This document shows positions 8,549-17,106 of a stretch of 64,000 nt of DNA, piece after piece (the first letter of the stretch is position 1; the number at the start of each line of letters is the position of its first letter). Below the pieces are notes generated by a model. It made no database searches and had not been told where the DNA came from. It saw only the letters and a list, made by a program, of their open reading frames with translations. Origin of the DNA: Paraburkholderia ginsengisoli NBRC 100965 (lineage in GTDB: Bacteria; Pseudomonadota; Gammaproteobacteria; Burkholderiales; Burkholderiaceae); assembly GCF_000739735.1 (NCBI RefSeq), contig NZ_BBJF01000014.1, positions 1 through 64,000 of the forward strand, read 5' to 3'. The translations under genes were made by a program, and so were the position numbers.

Positions 8549-9712
8549 TTAGTTCGGCTCGCTCGCGACGAGCCGCACGCGTGTGATTTCGGAGGGCGCG
8601 CCGAGGCGTTTCGGCGGTCCCCAGTAACCGGTGCCCCGGCTCGTGTACACCCACAAGCCGTTCAGGCGCGCCAGACCGGCGGTGAACGGTTGCTGAAACC
8701 GCACGAAGAAATTCCACGGGAAGAATTGGCCGCCGTGCGTGTGGCCGGATAACTGCAGCGTGAAGCCCGCCGCGGCAGCCGCGGGGGCGGAGCGCGGCTG
8801 ATGGGCGAGCAGCACCTTGATCAACACGTCGCCGGGTGCGCCCGCGAGTGCAGCAGCGGGATCACTGCGATGCAACGGGTCGTGATGACCGGCGGAATAA
8901 TCGGTCACGCCGGCAATCACCGCGCGTGCGCCGTCGTGATCGACAATCACGTGCTCGTTAAGCAGCACGTTCAATCCGAGGCGGCGGAACTCGGCGATCC
9001 ACGCGTTCGCGCCGGCGTAGTACTCGTGGTTGCCCGTCACGAGAAATGCGCCGTGACGCGCGCTGAGCCGTGACAGCGGCTGCGTGTGCCGGGTCAACTG
9101 CGGCACGGTGCCGTCCACCACGTCGCCGGTCACCGCAATCAGATCCGGCTTCAGCCGGTTCACCGCGTCGACGATCGCATCCACGTAGCGGCCTTTGATC
9201 GTCGGGCCAACGTGGATGTCGCTGATCTGCACGATCGTGAAGCCGTCGAGCGCGGGCGGCAGGTCGTCGATCGGCACCTCGATGGTCACCACCTTCGCAC
9301 GGCGCCGCGCATTGAACAGACCCACAAGCGTCGAGAGCAGCGCGAGCAACGGCACCGCCGCCGCCGAGCCGGTCCGCCATGAGCCGATCGCAAGCGTGTG
9401 CGGCCGGATCGCATCGACGGTCAGCAGCGACACAAGCATGAGATCGCGCGCGAACGTCAGCACCAGCAGCGACGAGAAGAAGCCCATCGCCAGCAGCCCG
9501 ATCCACGCGAGCCGGTCGCCGAGCGGCTGCCGCTTGATACTGCGCGCCATCATCCCCAGCGGAATCACGAAGATCGACAGCATGAGCCACAGCCCGCTCA
9601 ACCAGCGGCCGGCGGTATTGATCGGCATGTCCGGAATCAGACGCAAGCCAACGTAGATATGCAGCAGGATGCCAATCAGGATGATGCGAACAAGGAACGA
9701 TGAGCGGCGCAT
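8549..9712 (-). CDS. Membrane-anchored metallophosphoesterase (YkuE-like)
   Basis: A 387-residue protein with about four N-terminal membrane helices (residues 5-25, 38-54, 68-97 and 115-135) followed by a calcineurin-like phosphoesterase domain. Metal-binding motifs are complete: SDIHVG (D165, H167), GDVVDG (D197), GNHEYY (N228, H229), the later HQPRS and GHTHGGQFFPW. Related proteins act on the outer face of the inner membrane; the substrate is not known. I start at the ATG at 9712 because the membrane helices begin there; the frame is open further upstream but the extra residues are basic low-complexity. Confidence 0.88.
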   Translation of the reverse strand: MRRSSFLVRIILIGILLHIYVGLRLIPDMPINTAGRWLSGLWLMLSIFVIPLGMMARSIKRQPLGDRLAWIGLLAMGFFSSLLVLTFARDLMLVSLLTVDAIRPHTLAIGSWRTGSAAAVPLLALLSTLVGLFNARRRAKVVTIEVPIDDLPPALDGFTIVQISDIHVGPTIKGRYVDAIVDAVNRLKPDLIAVTGDVVDGTVPQLTRHTQPLSRLSARHGAFLVTGNHEYYAGANAWIAEFRRLGLNVLLNEHVIVDHDGARAVIAGVTDYSAGHHDPLHRSDPAAALAGAPGDVLIKVLLAHQPRSAPAAAAAGFTLQLSGHTHGGQFFPWNFFVRFQQPFTAGLARLNGLWVYTSRGTGYWGPPKRLGAPSEITRVRLVASEPN

Positions 9713-9966
9713 AAAGAGGATCAGGGCGGGAAGGGGCCCGCACGCAGCGCAAGCGCGGCGGCGGATCGTCGGCGGCAACTTTGCCGTTCGCGACGGCGGG
9801 CGACTCATTCTACCGGCATGTGTCGGCGCTTGCCGAAGCCGTAAATTAGTAAGCCCACGCGCTCCATCCTGATGTGCGAAGGCGCCGCCGGCGTCGTGCA
9901 ATGCAGCATTCCGCGCGACTGACGCAAGCGCGCCGATGCGCGCTGCACAGCCTAATTAAATGGTCT

Positions 9967-9995
9967 TTGAATTGTGTTCGCGCGTGCACTATGCT
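9967..9995 (+). promoter_or_regulatory. Candidate sigma-70 promoter
   Basis: TTGAAT and TATGCT are separated by exactly 17 bp. The predicted start near 10002 gives a leader of about 90 nt for the small membrane-protein gene at 10092. Confidence 0.5.
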
Positions 9996-10091
9996 CAAAG
10001 CAACCGGCTCGTTTTGCGGTCGCATTGGGGTCGCAGCGGTTCGGTAGCGATGGGTTTTGTCGCCGGCCGAAGGCGAAGGGGGAGACACATC

Positions 10092-10427
10092 ATGAAGCTG
10101 CTCAGATCAGACCATCCATTGCGCCACACGCATCATGCGCATCATGTCGGACACGAGGGCAGTCATGTGATGCTGCCGCTCGTGGTCATTTCGCTAATGG
10201 CGCTCGGCCTCTACTTCGGCGTGCGCAACATCGATTTTTCCGAGCTCGGCAAGAGCGCGCTATTCGGCGTGGTGATGCTGTGCGTCGCGCTGGGCATCGC
10301 GGGACTATTCGGCGTCGTCGGTGCATGGCTGCGTTCGAGTACGAATGACGACGACGCCAACGAGGGCTTTTGCTTCATTGGCGCGTTGATCGGCACGGTG
10401 GTGTTTTACGTCGCGCTGCTCACCTGA
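10092..10427 (+). CDS. His-rich small membrane protein, hypothetical
   Basis: A 111-residue product. The first about 25 residues carry nine histidines (HPLRHTHHAHHVGHEGSH), followed by three hydrophobic helices (VMLPLVVISLMALGLYFGV, ALFGVVMLCVALGIAGLFGVVGAW, FIGALIGTVVFYVALL). GGGGGAG lies about 9 bases before the ATG, which decides the start over an in-frame ATG at 9960. The histidine stretch is a possible metal site on one side of the membrane; no family recognised. Confidence 0.75.
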   Translation: MKLLRSDHPLRHTHHAHHVGHEGSHVMLPLVVISLMALGLYFGVRNIDFSELGKSALFGVVMLCVALGIAGLFGVVGAWLRSSTNDDDANEGFCFIGALIGTVVFYVALLT

Positions 10428-10483
10428 ACGCACGATCGGAAGGAACGCGCCGGCGCGCGACGCGCCGCGCGTTCATCGGCGAA

Positions 10484-11068
10484 TCAGACAATCCGCGCGG
10501 CTTCGTCGAACGAGAAGCGCGGGCTGCGCGCGAACAGTTTCGACGCGTCGCCGTAGCCGAGATTGATCAGGAAGTTCGCCTTCACGGACGTGCCGGCGAA
10601 GAACGCTGCGTCGACTTTGGCGGCGTCGAAGCCCGACATCGGACCCGTGTCCAGACCGAGCGCGCGGGCGGCGAGAATCAGATAGCCGCCTTGCAGCGTC
10701 GAATTGCGAAATGCCGTATCCGCGATCAGCTTGTCATTGCCGGCGAACCAGCTGCGCGCGTCCGCATGCGGAAACAGCTTCGGCAGGTGCTCGTAAAACG
10801 CCATGTCCATCCCGACGATCACCGTGACCGGCGCGGCCATCGTCTTGTCGAGATTGCCCGCCGACAACGCCGGGCGCAGCTTCTCCTTACCCTCCGCCGT
10901 CTTGACGAAGACGAAACGGCCCGGGCTCGAATTGGCCGAGGTCGGGCCGAGCAGCGTCAGTTCGATGAGTTGTTCGAGCACGGCATCGTCGACGGGTTTC
11001 GGCTGCCAGCCGTTATGCGTGCGCGCTTCGCGAAAGAGCTGGTCGAGCGCCTGATCGGAGAGAGTCAT
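10484..11068 (-). CDS. RutE-like nitroreductase / probable malonic semialdehyde reductase
   Basis: 194 residues, the length of RutE (about 196). Motifs match RutE closely: REARTHNGWQPKPV, LLGPTSANSSPGRFVFVKTAEGKEKLRPALSAGN, TAFRNSTLQGGYLI, ALGLDTGPMSGFD and INLGYGDASKLFARSPR. RutE-type flavoproteins use NAD(P)H to reduce malonic semialdehyde to 3-hydroxypropionate in pyrimidine breakdown. No other rut gene is nearby, so the true substrate may be different. The ATG at 11068 matches the family start; the upstream extension does not. Divergent from alkB. Confidence 0.88.
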   Translation of the reverse strand: MTLSDQALDQLFREARTHNGWQPKPVDDAVLEQLIELTLLGPTSANSSPGRFVFVKTAEGKEKLRPALSAGNLDKTMAAPVTVIVGMDMAFYEHLPKLFPHADARSWFAGNDKLIADTAFRNSTLQGGYLILAARALGLDTGPMSGFDAAKVDAAFFAGTSVKANFLINLGYGDASKLFARSPRFSFDEAARIV

Positions 11069-11228
11069 GATGAGGATCCGTTGAACGTGAAGAGTGGATA
11101 GCGCGTGAGCGATTGGCATGACAGCGCAACGCGCGGGTGTGAGCGTCGGCGTCGTTGCCGCCATAATAGCCAGGGTTCACCCGCGCATGTTTTGTCCGCG
11201 CGATCGCATACAGGTACCAGGTAACAGC

Positions 11229-11828
11229 ATGACCGATCTTTTTGACGACCTGCCGACGCCCGACGTCGACTGGTATCCCGACTGGCTGGCGCCCGCGAAG
11301 GCCGCGCAGATTTTGACGCAACTGATCGACGAAGTGCAGTGGCGTCAGGACACGATAGGCACGCCCGGCGGCCGCGTCGCGCTGCCGCGTCTGACCGCGT
11401 GGCAAGGCGAGCCGGATGCGGTGTACGTCTATTCGGGCATTCGCAACGTGCCGCAACCGTGGACACCGGCCGTCGCGCAATTGAAGGCCGCCGCCGAGGC
11501 GGTCTGCGGTGCGCGTTTCAACAGCGTGCTGCTCAACCGCTATCGCAGCGGCACCGACAGCATGGGCTGGCATGCGGACCGCGAGCCGGAACTGGGCGCG
11601 CAACCGGTGATCGCGTCGGTGAGCCTCGGCGTCGCGCGCACTTTCGATTTGCGCCACAACAAGAGCGGCGTCGTGCAGTCTTTTTCGTTGAAGGGCGGCA
11701 GCCTGCTGGTGATGAAGGGCAACACGCAGGCCGAGTGGCGGCATCGGGTGCCGAAGGAGCCGCGCGTCGCCGGTGAGCGTGTCAATCTGACGTTCCGCTG
11801 GGTCACGCCGCGAGCGGCCGCGCGCTAG
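11229..11828 (+). CDS. alkB: AlkB-family 2-oxoglutarate/Fe(II) dioxygenase
   Basis: 199 residues. The AlkB core is visible: LNRYRSGTDSMGWHADREPELG supplies the metal-binding His and Asp (WHAD), EWRHRVPK the second metal His, and ERVNLTFRWV the 2-oxoglutarate-binding Arg region. The family repairs alkylated DNA or RNA bases by oxidative demethylation, and this short form resembles the ALKBH2/3-like bacterial group. I start at 11229 (MTDLFDDL), where the family homology begins, with AGG about 10 bases upstream. It stands alone between rutE-like and the sugar ABC operon. Confidence 0.9.
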   Translation: MTDLFDDLPTPDVDWYPDWLAPAKAAQILTQLIDEVQWRQDTIGTPGGRVALPRLTAWQGEPDAVYVYSGIRNVPQPWTPAVAQLKAAAEAVCGARFNSVLLNRYRSGTDSMGWHADREPELGAQPVIASVSLGVARTFDLRHNKSGVVQSFSLKGGSLLVMKGNTQAEWRHRVPKEPRVAGERVNLTFRWVTPRAAAR

Positions 11829-11892
11829 TCCGGTCCGCCATTCGCCGAGTCATTGCGGCACACGAGGTCGGCGAACGTCGATCGCGCCCGTT

Positions 11893-11930
11893 ATACCAAA
11901 ATTGATATCGCTGGCGCGAATCATATGATT
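11893..11930. promoter_or_regulatory. Candidate operators upstream of the ytfQ operon
   Basis: Two inverted repeats lie 110-150 bp before ytfQ. ATACCAA-AA-TTGATAT (11893-11908) is a 7+2+7 repeat with one mismatch. AATCATATGATT (11919-11930) is a perfect 12-bp palindrome. Neither is assigned to a known regulator; their position fits an operator/promoter region for the sugar transporter. Confidence 0.45.
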
Positions 11931-12041
11931 GGACGGTTAACGCGCGGCACAGTACGCTACATCACGATCCACGCACCGTGAGGGCCGCGAGGGCTGGGCA
12001 GGTTCGCTGGGTCGTCTACACAACAACATCAGGAGACAGTC

Positions 12042-13028
12042 ATGGCGAATACACGACGTGCCGCATGTCGTGCGTTGGGCGCGCTCGCACTTTCCGCAGG
12101 CATCGGCGCGCTGACGCTGGCCGCGCCCAGGGCATACGCGCAGGACAAACAGATTACGCTCGGTTTCGCGCAAGTCGGCGCGGAAAGCGCATGGCGAACC
12201 GCCAACACCGAGTCGGTCAAGTCCGCCGCCGCGGACGCGAAGATCAAGCTCAAATTCTCCGATGCCCAGCAGAAGCAGGAAAACCAGATCAAGGCGATCC
12301 GCTCGTACATCGCGCAGAAAGTCGATGTGATCGCGTTTTCGCCGGTCGTCGAATCCGGCTGGGAACCCGTGCTGCGTGAAGCCAAGGCCGCGAAGATTCC
12401 GGTGATTCTCACTGACCGCAACATCGACGTGAAAGACACGTCGCTCTACGTGACGATGATCGGCTCCGACTTCCTGGAAGAAGGGCGTCGTGGCGGCCAC
12501 TGGCTCGAAGATCACTATAAAGGCAGCCAGGGTCCGGTGAACATCGCCGAACTGCAGGGAACGGTTGGCTCCGCGCCCGCCAATGACCGGCATGGCGGTC
12601 TGCTGGAAGTCATCAAGAACGATCCCAAATTCAAGATCATCGCTTCGCAAAGCGGCGACTTTACGCTGGCCGGCGGCAAGCAGGTCATGGAAGCGTTCAT
12701 CAAGACTTACGGAAATAAAATTAATGTAGTTTATGCGCATAACGACGACATGGCCCTCGGCGCAATCCAGGCGATGGAAGAAGCCGGCATGCATCCGGGC
12801 AAAGACGTGATCGTCGTGTCGTTCGATGCGACCAAGGGCGGCTTCCAGGCGATGGCGGCGGGCAAGATGAACGTCGATGTGGAATGCAGTCCGCTGCTCG
12901 GGCCGCAACTGATGTCGGCGGTGAAGGACGTCGTGGCCGGCAAGCCGCTGCCCAAGCGCATTCTCACGGAAGAGACCGTCTTCCCGATGAGCGTCGCCGC
13001 GCAGACTCTGCCGACGCGCAAGTACTGA
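12042..13028 (+). CDS. ytfQ: YtfQ-like sugar ABC transporter, periplasmic binding protein
   Basis: A 328-residue class-1 sugar-binding protein with an Ala-rich signal peptide (cleaved near AYA-QDK). It follows E. coli YtfQ closely: LGFAQVGAESAWRTANTESVKSAA, QQKQENQIKAIRSYIAQ, PVVESGWEPVLREAKAAKIPVILTDR, NIAELQGTVGSAPANDR, IASQSGDFTLAGGKQVM and VYAHNDDMALGAIQAMEEAG. YtfQ binds galactofuranose; the substrate here is inferred by similarity only. CAGGAG precedes the ATG. A strong terminator hairpin follows, before the ATPase gene. Confidence 0.92.
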   Translation: MANTRRAACRALGALALSAGIGALTLAAPRAYAQDKQITLGFAQVGAESAWRTANTESVKSAAADAKIKLKFSDAQQKQENQIKAIRSYIAQKVDVIAFSPVVESGWEPVLREAKAAKIPVILTDRNIDVKDTSLYVTMIGSDFLEEGRRGGHWLEDHYKGSQGPVNIAELQGTVGSAPANDRHGGLLEVIKNDPKFKIIASQSGDFTLAGGKQVMEAFIKTYGNKINVVYAHNDDMALGAIQAMEEAGMHPGKDVIVVSFDATKGGFQAMAAGKMNVDVECSPLLGPQLMSAVKDVVAGKPLPKRILTEETVFPMSVAAQTLPTRKY

Positions 13029-13125
13029 AGCGAAGTACTCAGTCATCCTGATGAAATGCGCCGCGTGGCGGCGCAGAGGAGACGAGCAGTACGGATAGAT
13101 CGAACAGGTTTCTCCAGTGGTGCCT

Positions 13126-13164
13126 GACCGCCCGGGCTGCTTCGGCAGCGGGCGGTCTCTTTTC
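13126..13164 (+). terminator. UUCG hairpin terminator/attenuator between ytfQ and ytfR
   Basis: GACCGCCC pairs with GGGCGGTC (8 bp); after a 2-nt bulge GCTGC pairs with GCAGC around a UUCG tetraloop closed by C-G. The 13-bp stem (13126-13157) is followed by TCTTTTC. It lies 98 bp after ytfQ and 62 bp before ytfR, so it should terminate part of the transcripts and give more binding protein than transporter. Confidence 0.8.
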
Positions 13165-13218
13165 ACAGGGATGCCGCTGGAGCCTGCCGAACCACGCATA
13201 GACGATCGAGCGAGGTCC

Positions 13219-14844
13219 ATGACTCATCCCGCTTCCGAACCGAATCAGCCGGCCCTCGACACCGCCGGCGTTCACGGCGCGAAGAGCGCCACGGATGCCG
13301 CGCTTGCGCCTGAACCCATTCTGGCCACCGCTGGCGTCAGCAAGACCTTCCCCGGCGTGAAGGCGCTGCAAGGCGTCGATTTTCGTCTTTTTCCCGGCGA
13401 GGTTCACACGCTGATGGGGCAGAACGGCGCCGGCAAATCCACCTTGATCAACGTGCTGACCGGCGTGGTTGCGCCGGATGCCGGCACGATCCGCCTCGGC
13501 GGCGAAGTGGTGGCGTTCGCGTCGCCGCAGGAGGCCGAAGCGGCCGGCGTGCGCACGCTGTATCAGGAAGTGAATCTGTGCCCGAACCTGTCGGTGGCCG
13601 AGAACATTTTCGCGGGGCGGCAGCCGCGCCGCTTCGGCGCGATCGACTGGCCCGACATCAAGCGCCGCGCGCAGGCCGCGCTGGCGCGCCTCGACGTGTC
13701 GCTCGACGTCACGCGCTCGCTCGACGCGTATCCGATCGCCGTGCAGCAGATGGTGGCGATCGCACGCGCGCTATCCGTCGACGCGCGCGTGCTGATTCTC
13801 GACGAACCGACTTCGAGTCTCGACGACAGCGAAGTCGCGCAGCTTTTCAAAATACTTCGGCATCTTAAACAATCGGGTATCGCGATTCTGTTCGTCACGC
13901 ATTTCATCGAACAGACTTACGCGATCTCCGACCGTATCACGGTGATGCGCAATGGCGAGCGCGAAGGCGAATACCTCGCGCGCGATCTGTCGGCGGATCA
14001 ACTGGTGTCGAAGATGGTGGGTCACGAGCGCATGAGCGCCCGTTTGCGCGAAGCCGCGCATGAAGCGCAGGCGGCGCAGGAGTCCGACGAGCCCGCGCAA
14101 GCACCGCAAGGCGCGCAGCCGTTCATCGAACTGCGCGGCGTCGGGCGGCGCGGCACGCTGCAGCCGATCGACCTCGACGTCCAGCCCGGCCAGATCCTGG
14201 GTCTGGCCGGCCTGCTCGGCTCGGGCCGCACGGAAACCGCGCGCCTGCTGTTCGGCGCGGACCGCGCGGACAGCGGCACGATCCTCGTCAATGGAAAGGC
14301 GGTGCGGCTGCGCTCGCCGCGCGACGCGGTGCGCCACGGCATCGGCTATTGCGCGGAAGATCGCAAGAAAGAGGGCATCGTCGCCGAACTGTCGATCCGC
14401 GAAAACATTCTGCTGGCGCTGCAGGCGCGGCGCGGCTGGTGGCGCAAGATCAGCCGGCAGCGCGCGCGCGAGCTGGCCGATCTGTGGATCGAGCGGCTCG
14501 GCATCAAGGCGTCGGACGCCGAACAGCCGATCGGTCTGCTATCCGGCGGCAACCAGCAGAAAGCGCTGCTCGCGCGCTGGCTCGCCACCGACCCCAAGCT
14601 GCTGATCCTCGACGAACCCACGCGCGGCATCGACGTCGCCGCGAAGTTCGACATCATGGATCGCCTGCTGGCGCTGTGCGCGAACGGTCTGAGCATCCTG
14701 TTCATTTCGTCGGAGATCAGCGAGGTGCTGCGCGTGAGCCATCGCGTCGCGGTGCTGCGCGACCGCCGCAAGATCGCCGAAGTCGCGGGCAAGGCGTCGA
14801 CCGAGGACAACATCTATCGACTCATCGCGGGGAGCGGCGAATGA
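13219..14844 (+). CDS. ytfR: YtfR-like sugar ABC transporter ATP-binding protein
   Basis: 541 residues with two fused ABC domains, as in RbsA/YtfR. The first has Walker A GQNGAGKST (67-75) and Walker B VLILDEPTSSLDD. The second has the degenerate P-loop GLLGSGRTE usual for this family, signature LSGGNQQK and LLILDEPTRGID. A linker rich in Gln/Ala/Glu (about residues 275-300) joins them. It powers import through YtfT/YjfF. I start at the ATG at 13219, with GAGG upstream; the N-terminal 30 residues before the first domain are longer than in E. coli. ytfT overlaps its stop by 4 bp (ATGA). Confidence 0.92.
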   Translation: MTHPASEPNQPALDTAGVHGAKSATDAALAPEPILATAGVSKTFPGVKALQGVDFRLFPGEVHTLMGQNGAGKSTLINVLTGVVAPDAGTIRLGGEVVAFASPQEAEAAGVRTLYQEVNLCPNLSVAENIFAGRQPRRFGAIDWPDIKRRAQAALARLDVSLDVTRSLDAYPIAVQQMVAIARALSVDARVLILDEPTSSLDDSEVAQLFKILRHLKQSGIAILFVTHFIEQTYAISDRITVMRNGEREGEYLARDLSADQLVSKMVGHERMSARLREAAHEAQAAQESDEPAQAPQGAQPFIELRGVGRRGTLQPIDLDVQPGQILGLAGLLGSGRTETARLLFGADRADSGTILVNGKAVRLRSPRDAVRHGIGYCAEDRKKEGIVAELSIRENILLALQARRGWWRKISRQRARELADLWIERLGIKASDAEQPIGLLSGGNQQKALLARWLATDPKLLILDEPTRGIDVAAKFDIMDRLLALCANGLSILFISSEISEVLRVSHRVAVLRDRRKIAEVAGKASTEDNIYRLIAGSGE

Positions 14845-15884
14845 AGCTATCGAACTGGTTCGTGCGCGACGGCGTCGAGCGGCCGTTGATCTGGCCGTGC
14901 GTCACGCTCGCGTTGCTGTGCGGACTGAACCTGTGGGTCAATCCGCATTTCCTGTCGCTGCGCATGCTCGACGGCCATCTGTTCGGCGCGCCGATCGACG
15001 TGCTCAATCGCGCCGCGCCGCTGGTGCTCGTCGCGATCGGCATGACGCTGGTGATCGCGACGCGCGGCATCGACATCTCGGTCGGTGCAGTGGTGGCGAT
15101 CGCGGGCGCCGCCGCGGCGACGATCCTCGCGACGCAGCCGGTGCCGGGCGCGGGGCTGGTCGCGCAGGCGCTGATCGCGGCGTTGATCGTCGGCGTGCTG
15201 AGCGGCATGTGGAACGGCGTGCTGGTGTCCTTTGTCGGTATGCAGCCGATCATCGCGACGTTGATCCTGATGGTCGCCGGCCGAGGTATCGCGCAGTTGC
15301 TCACGGCCGGGCAGATCATTCCGATCGGCGCGCCCGGCTATCTGTTCGTCGGCGGCGGCTACTGGCTCGGCCTGCCGTGCTCGGTGTGGATCGCGACGGT
15401 GGTCGTGCTGGCAACCGCCGCGCTCGTCGAAGGCACGGCGCTCGGGCTCTTCATTCGCGCGATCGGCGTCAATCCGGTTGCCACGCGACTCGTCGGCTTG
15501 CGCTCCAAGGCGCTCGTGTTCGCGGTGTATGGCTTCTCGGGTTTGACCGCGTCGATGGCGGGCATTCTGATCAGCTCGAACGTGCGCAGCGCCGACGGCA
15601 ACAACGCCGGCCTGCTGCTCGAACTCGACGCGATTCTCGCGGTGACGCTCGGCGGCACGTCGCTGCTCGGCGGCCGCTTCAGCTTCGCGGGCACGGTGCT
15701 GGGCGCGTTGATCATCCAGACGCTGACCTACACCACGTATTCGATCGGCGTCCCGCCCGAGGCGACGCTCGTCGTCAAGGCGGCCGTGGTGCTTGCGGTC
15801 AGCGTGATCCAGTCGCCGGCGGCGCGCTCGCTGGCGATGTCGTTCGGCGCATCGGTCTTCAAGCAACGCGGGGTGGCACGATGA
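14841..15884 (+). CDS. ytfT: YtfT-like sugar ABC transporter permease
   Basis: A 347-residue BPD_transp_2 permease with about nine or ten helices and the family signatures LVAIGMTLVIATRGIDISVGAV, NGVLVSFVGMQPIIATL and LELDAILAVTLGGTSLLGGR. Its start overlaps the ytfR stop as ATGA, so translation is coupled. Together with the next gene it should form the heteromeric membrane channel of the sugar importer. Confidence 0.92.
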   Translation: MKLSNWFVRDGVERPLIWPCVTLALLCGLNLWVNPHFLSLRMLDGHLFGAPIDVLNRAAPLVLVAIGMTLVIATRGIDISVGAVVAIAGAAAATILATQPVPGAGLVAQALIAALIVGVLSGMWNGVLVSFVGMQPIIATLILMVAGRGIAQLLTAGQIIPIGAPGYLFVGGGYWLGLPCSVWIATVVVLATAALVEGTALGLFIRAIGVNPVATRLVGLRSKALVFAVYGFSGLTASMAGILISSNVRSADGNNAGLLLELDAILAVTLGGTSLLGGRFSFAGTVLGALIIQTLTYTTYSIGVPPEATLVVKAAVVLAVSVIQSPAARSLAMSFGASVFKQRGVAR

Positions 15885-16981
15885 GACGACTCTTCGAAGC
15901 ACTGGCTCGCGTGGTCGATCCGCGCACCCTGCCGATCGCCGTCACGATCCTGCTGTTCTGCGCGCTGTTCGGTTTCGGCTCGGTGATGTACACCGGTTTC
16001 TTCTCGTGGCAGGTGCTGCTCGACTTGCTGGTCGACAACGCGTTCCTGCTGATCGTTGCGATCGGCATGACGTTCGTGATCGTGTCGGGCGGGATCGATC
16101 TGTCGGTGGGCTCGGTCGTCGCGCTGACGACCATCGTCGAGGCGGTGCTGTCCGAGCACATGCACTGGCCGGTGTGGATCATTATCCCGACCGTGCTGGT
16201 GATGGGCACGGTGTTTGGCGCGGTGCAGGGCGCGCTGATTCACTTCTTCCGTTTGCAGGCGTTCATCGTGACGCTGGCCGGCATGTTCTTCGCGCGCGGC
16301 CTGTGTTTTCTGATCACGACGCAATCGATCACGATCACCGATCCGACGTTCCAGAAGATCTCGGCGTTCCGCCTCGATATCGGCGTCGGCTCGGTCACGG
16401 CGAACGTGCTGATCGCGCTGGTGACGCTCGTCGCCGCGATCTTCGTCGCGCACTTCACGCGCTTCGGCCGCAATGCGTATGCGGTGGGCGGCAATCCGCG
16501 TTCCGCGCTGTTGATGGGGCTGCCGGTCGCGCATACGCGCATTGGTGTGTATGCGTTGAGCGGCTTCTGCTCCGCGCTCGGCGGCGCGGTGTTCACGTTC
16601 TATGTGCTATCGGGCTACGGCTTGCAGGGCCAGGGGATGGAACTCGATGCAATCGCGGCGACGGTGATCGGCGGGACGCTGTTGACAGGCGGTGTCGGCT
16701 ATGTGATCGGCTCACTATTCGGCGTCGGCATTCTCGGCACGATCCAGACGCTGATTACATTCGACGGCACGCTGAGTTCGTGGTGGACCCGTATCGTGAT
16801 CGGTGCGTTGCTGTGCGCGTTCTGTCTGCTGCAACGGTTGATCGAGCGGCATGCGAAGTCGGTGCGGCGGCCGGGTGGTACTGGCGCGGTGGCGACGGCG
16901 GGACGTGGACATGCGCATGATGAGAAGTCGGCGACGGCTGCGGATTCGCAGGTGTTGGGGCGCGCGCCGGAGCAGGCTTGA
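15881..16981 (+). CDS. yjfF: YjfF-like sugar ABC transporter permease
   Basis: A 366-residue second permease of the same family: LIVAIGMTFVIVSGGIDLSVGSV, VQGALIHFFRLQAFIVTLAGM, NAYAVGGNPRSALLMGLPV and MELDAIAATVIGGTLLTGGVG. The order ytfQ-R-T-yjfF matches the E. coli galactofuranose operon. The start overlaps the ytfT stop (ATGA). The last about 40 residues form a hydrophilic tail (GGTGAVATAGRGHAHDEK...) longer than needed for the fold. No terminator is obvious before the convergent mdcH. Confidence 0.92.
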   Translation: MRRLFEALARVVDPRTLPIAVTILLFCALFGFGSVMYTGFFSWQVLLDLLVDNAFLLIVAIGMTFVIVSGGIDLSVGSVVALTTIVEAVLSEHMHWPVWIIIPTVLVMGTVFGAVQGALIHFFRLQAFIVTLAGMFFARGLCFLITTQSITITDPTFQKISAFRLDIGVGSVTANVLIALVTLVAAIFVAHFTRFGRNAYAVGGNPRSALLMGLPVAHTRIGVYALSGFCSALGGAVFTFYVLSGYGLQGQGMELDAIAATVIGGTLLTGGVGYVIGSLFGVGILGTIQTLITFDGTLSSWWTRIVIGALLCAFCLLQRLIERHAKSVRRPGGTGAVATAGRGHAHDEKSATAADSQVLGRAPEQA

Positions 16982-17106
16982 AGTGCTGAGTGGTTTGTGC
17001 GTTTGCGGTGCGCGCGGTGAGGGTCGTCGGTCGATATGGCGATGTATTGAGTGGGTTCAGTGGCGGCAGCGTGCTGAAGGCGGCGGGCCTAACCGTTATG
17101 CCGCCG

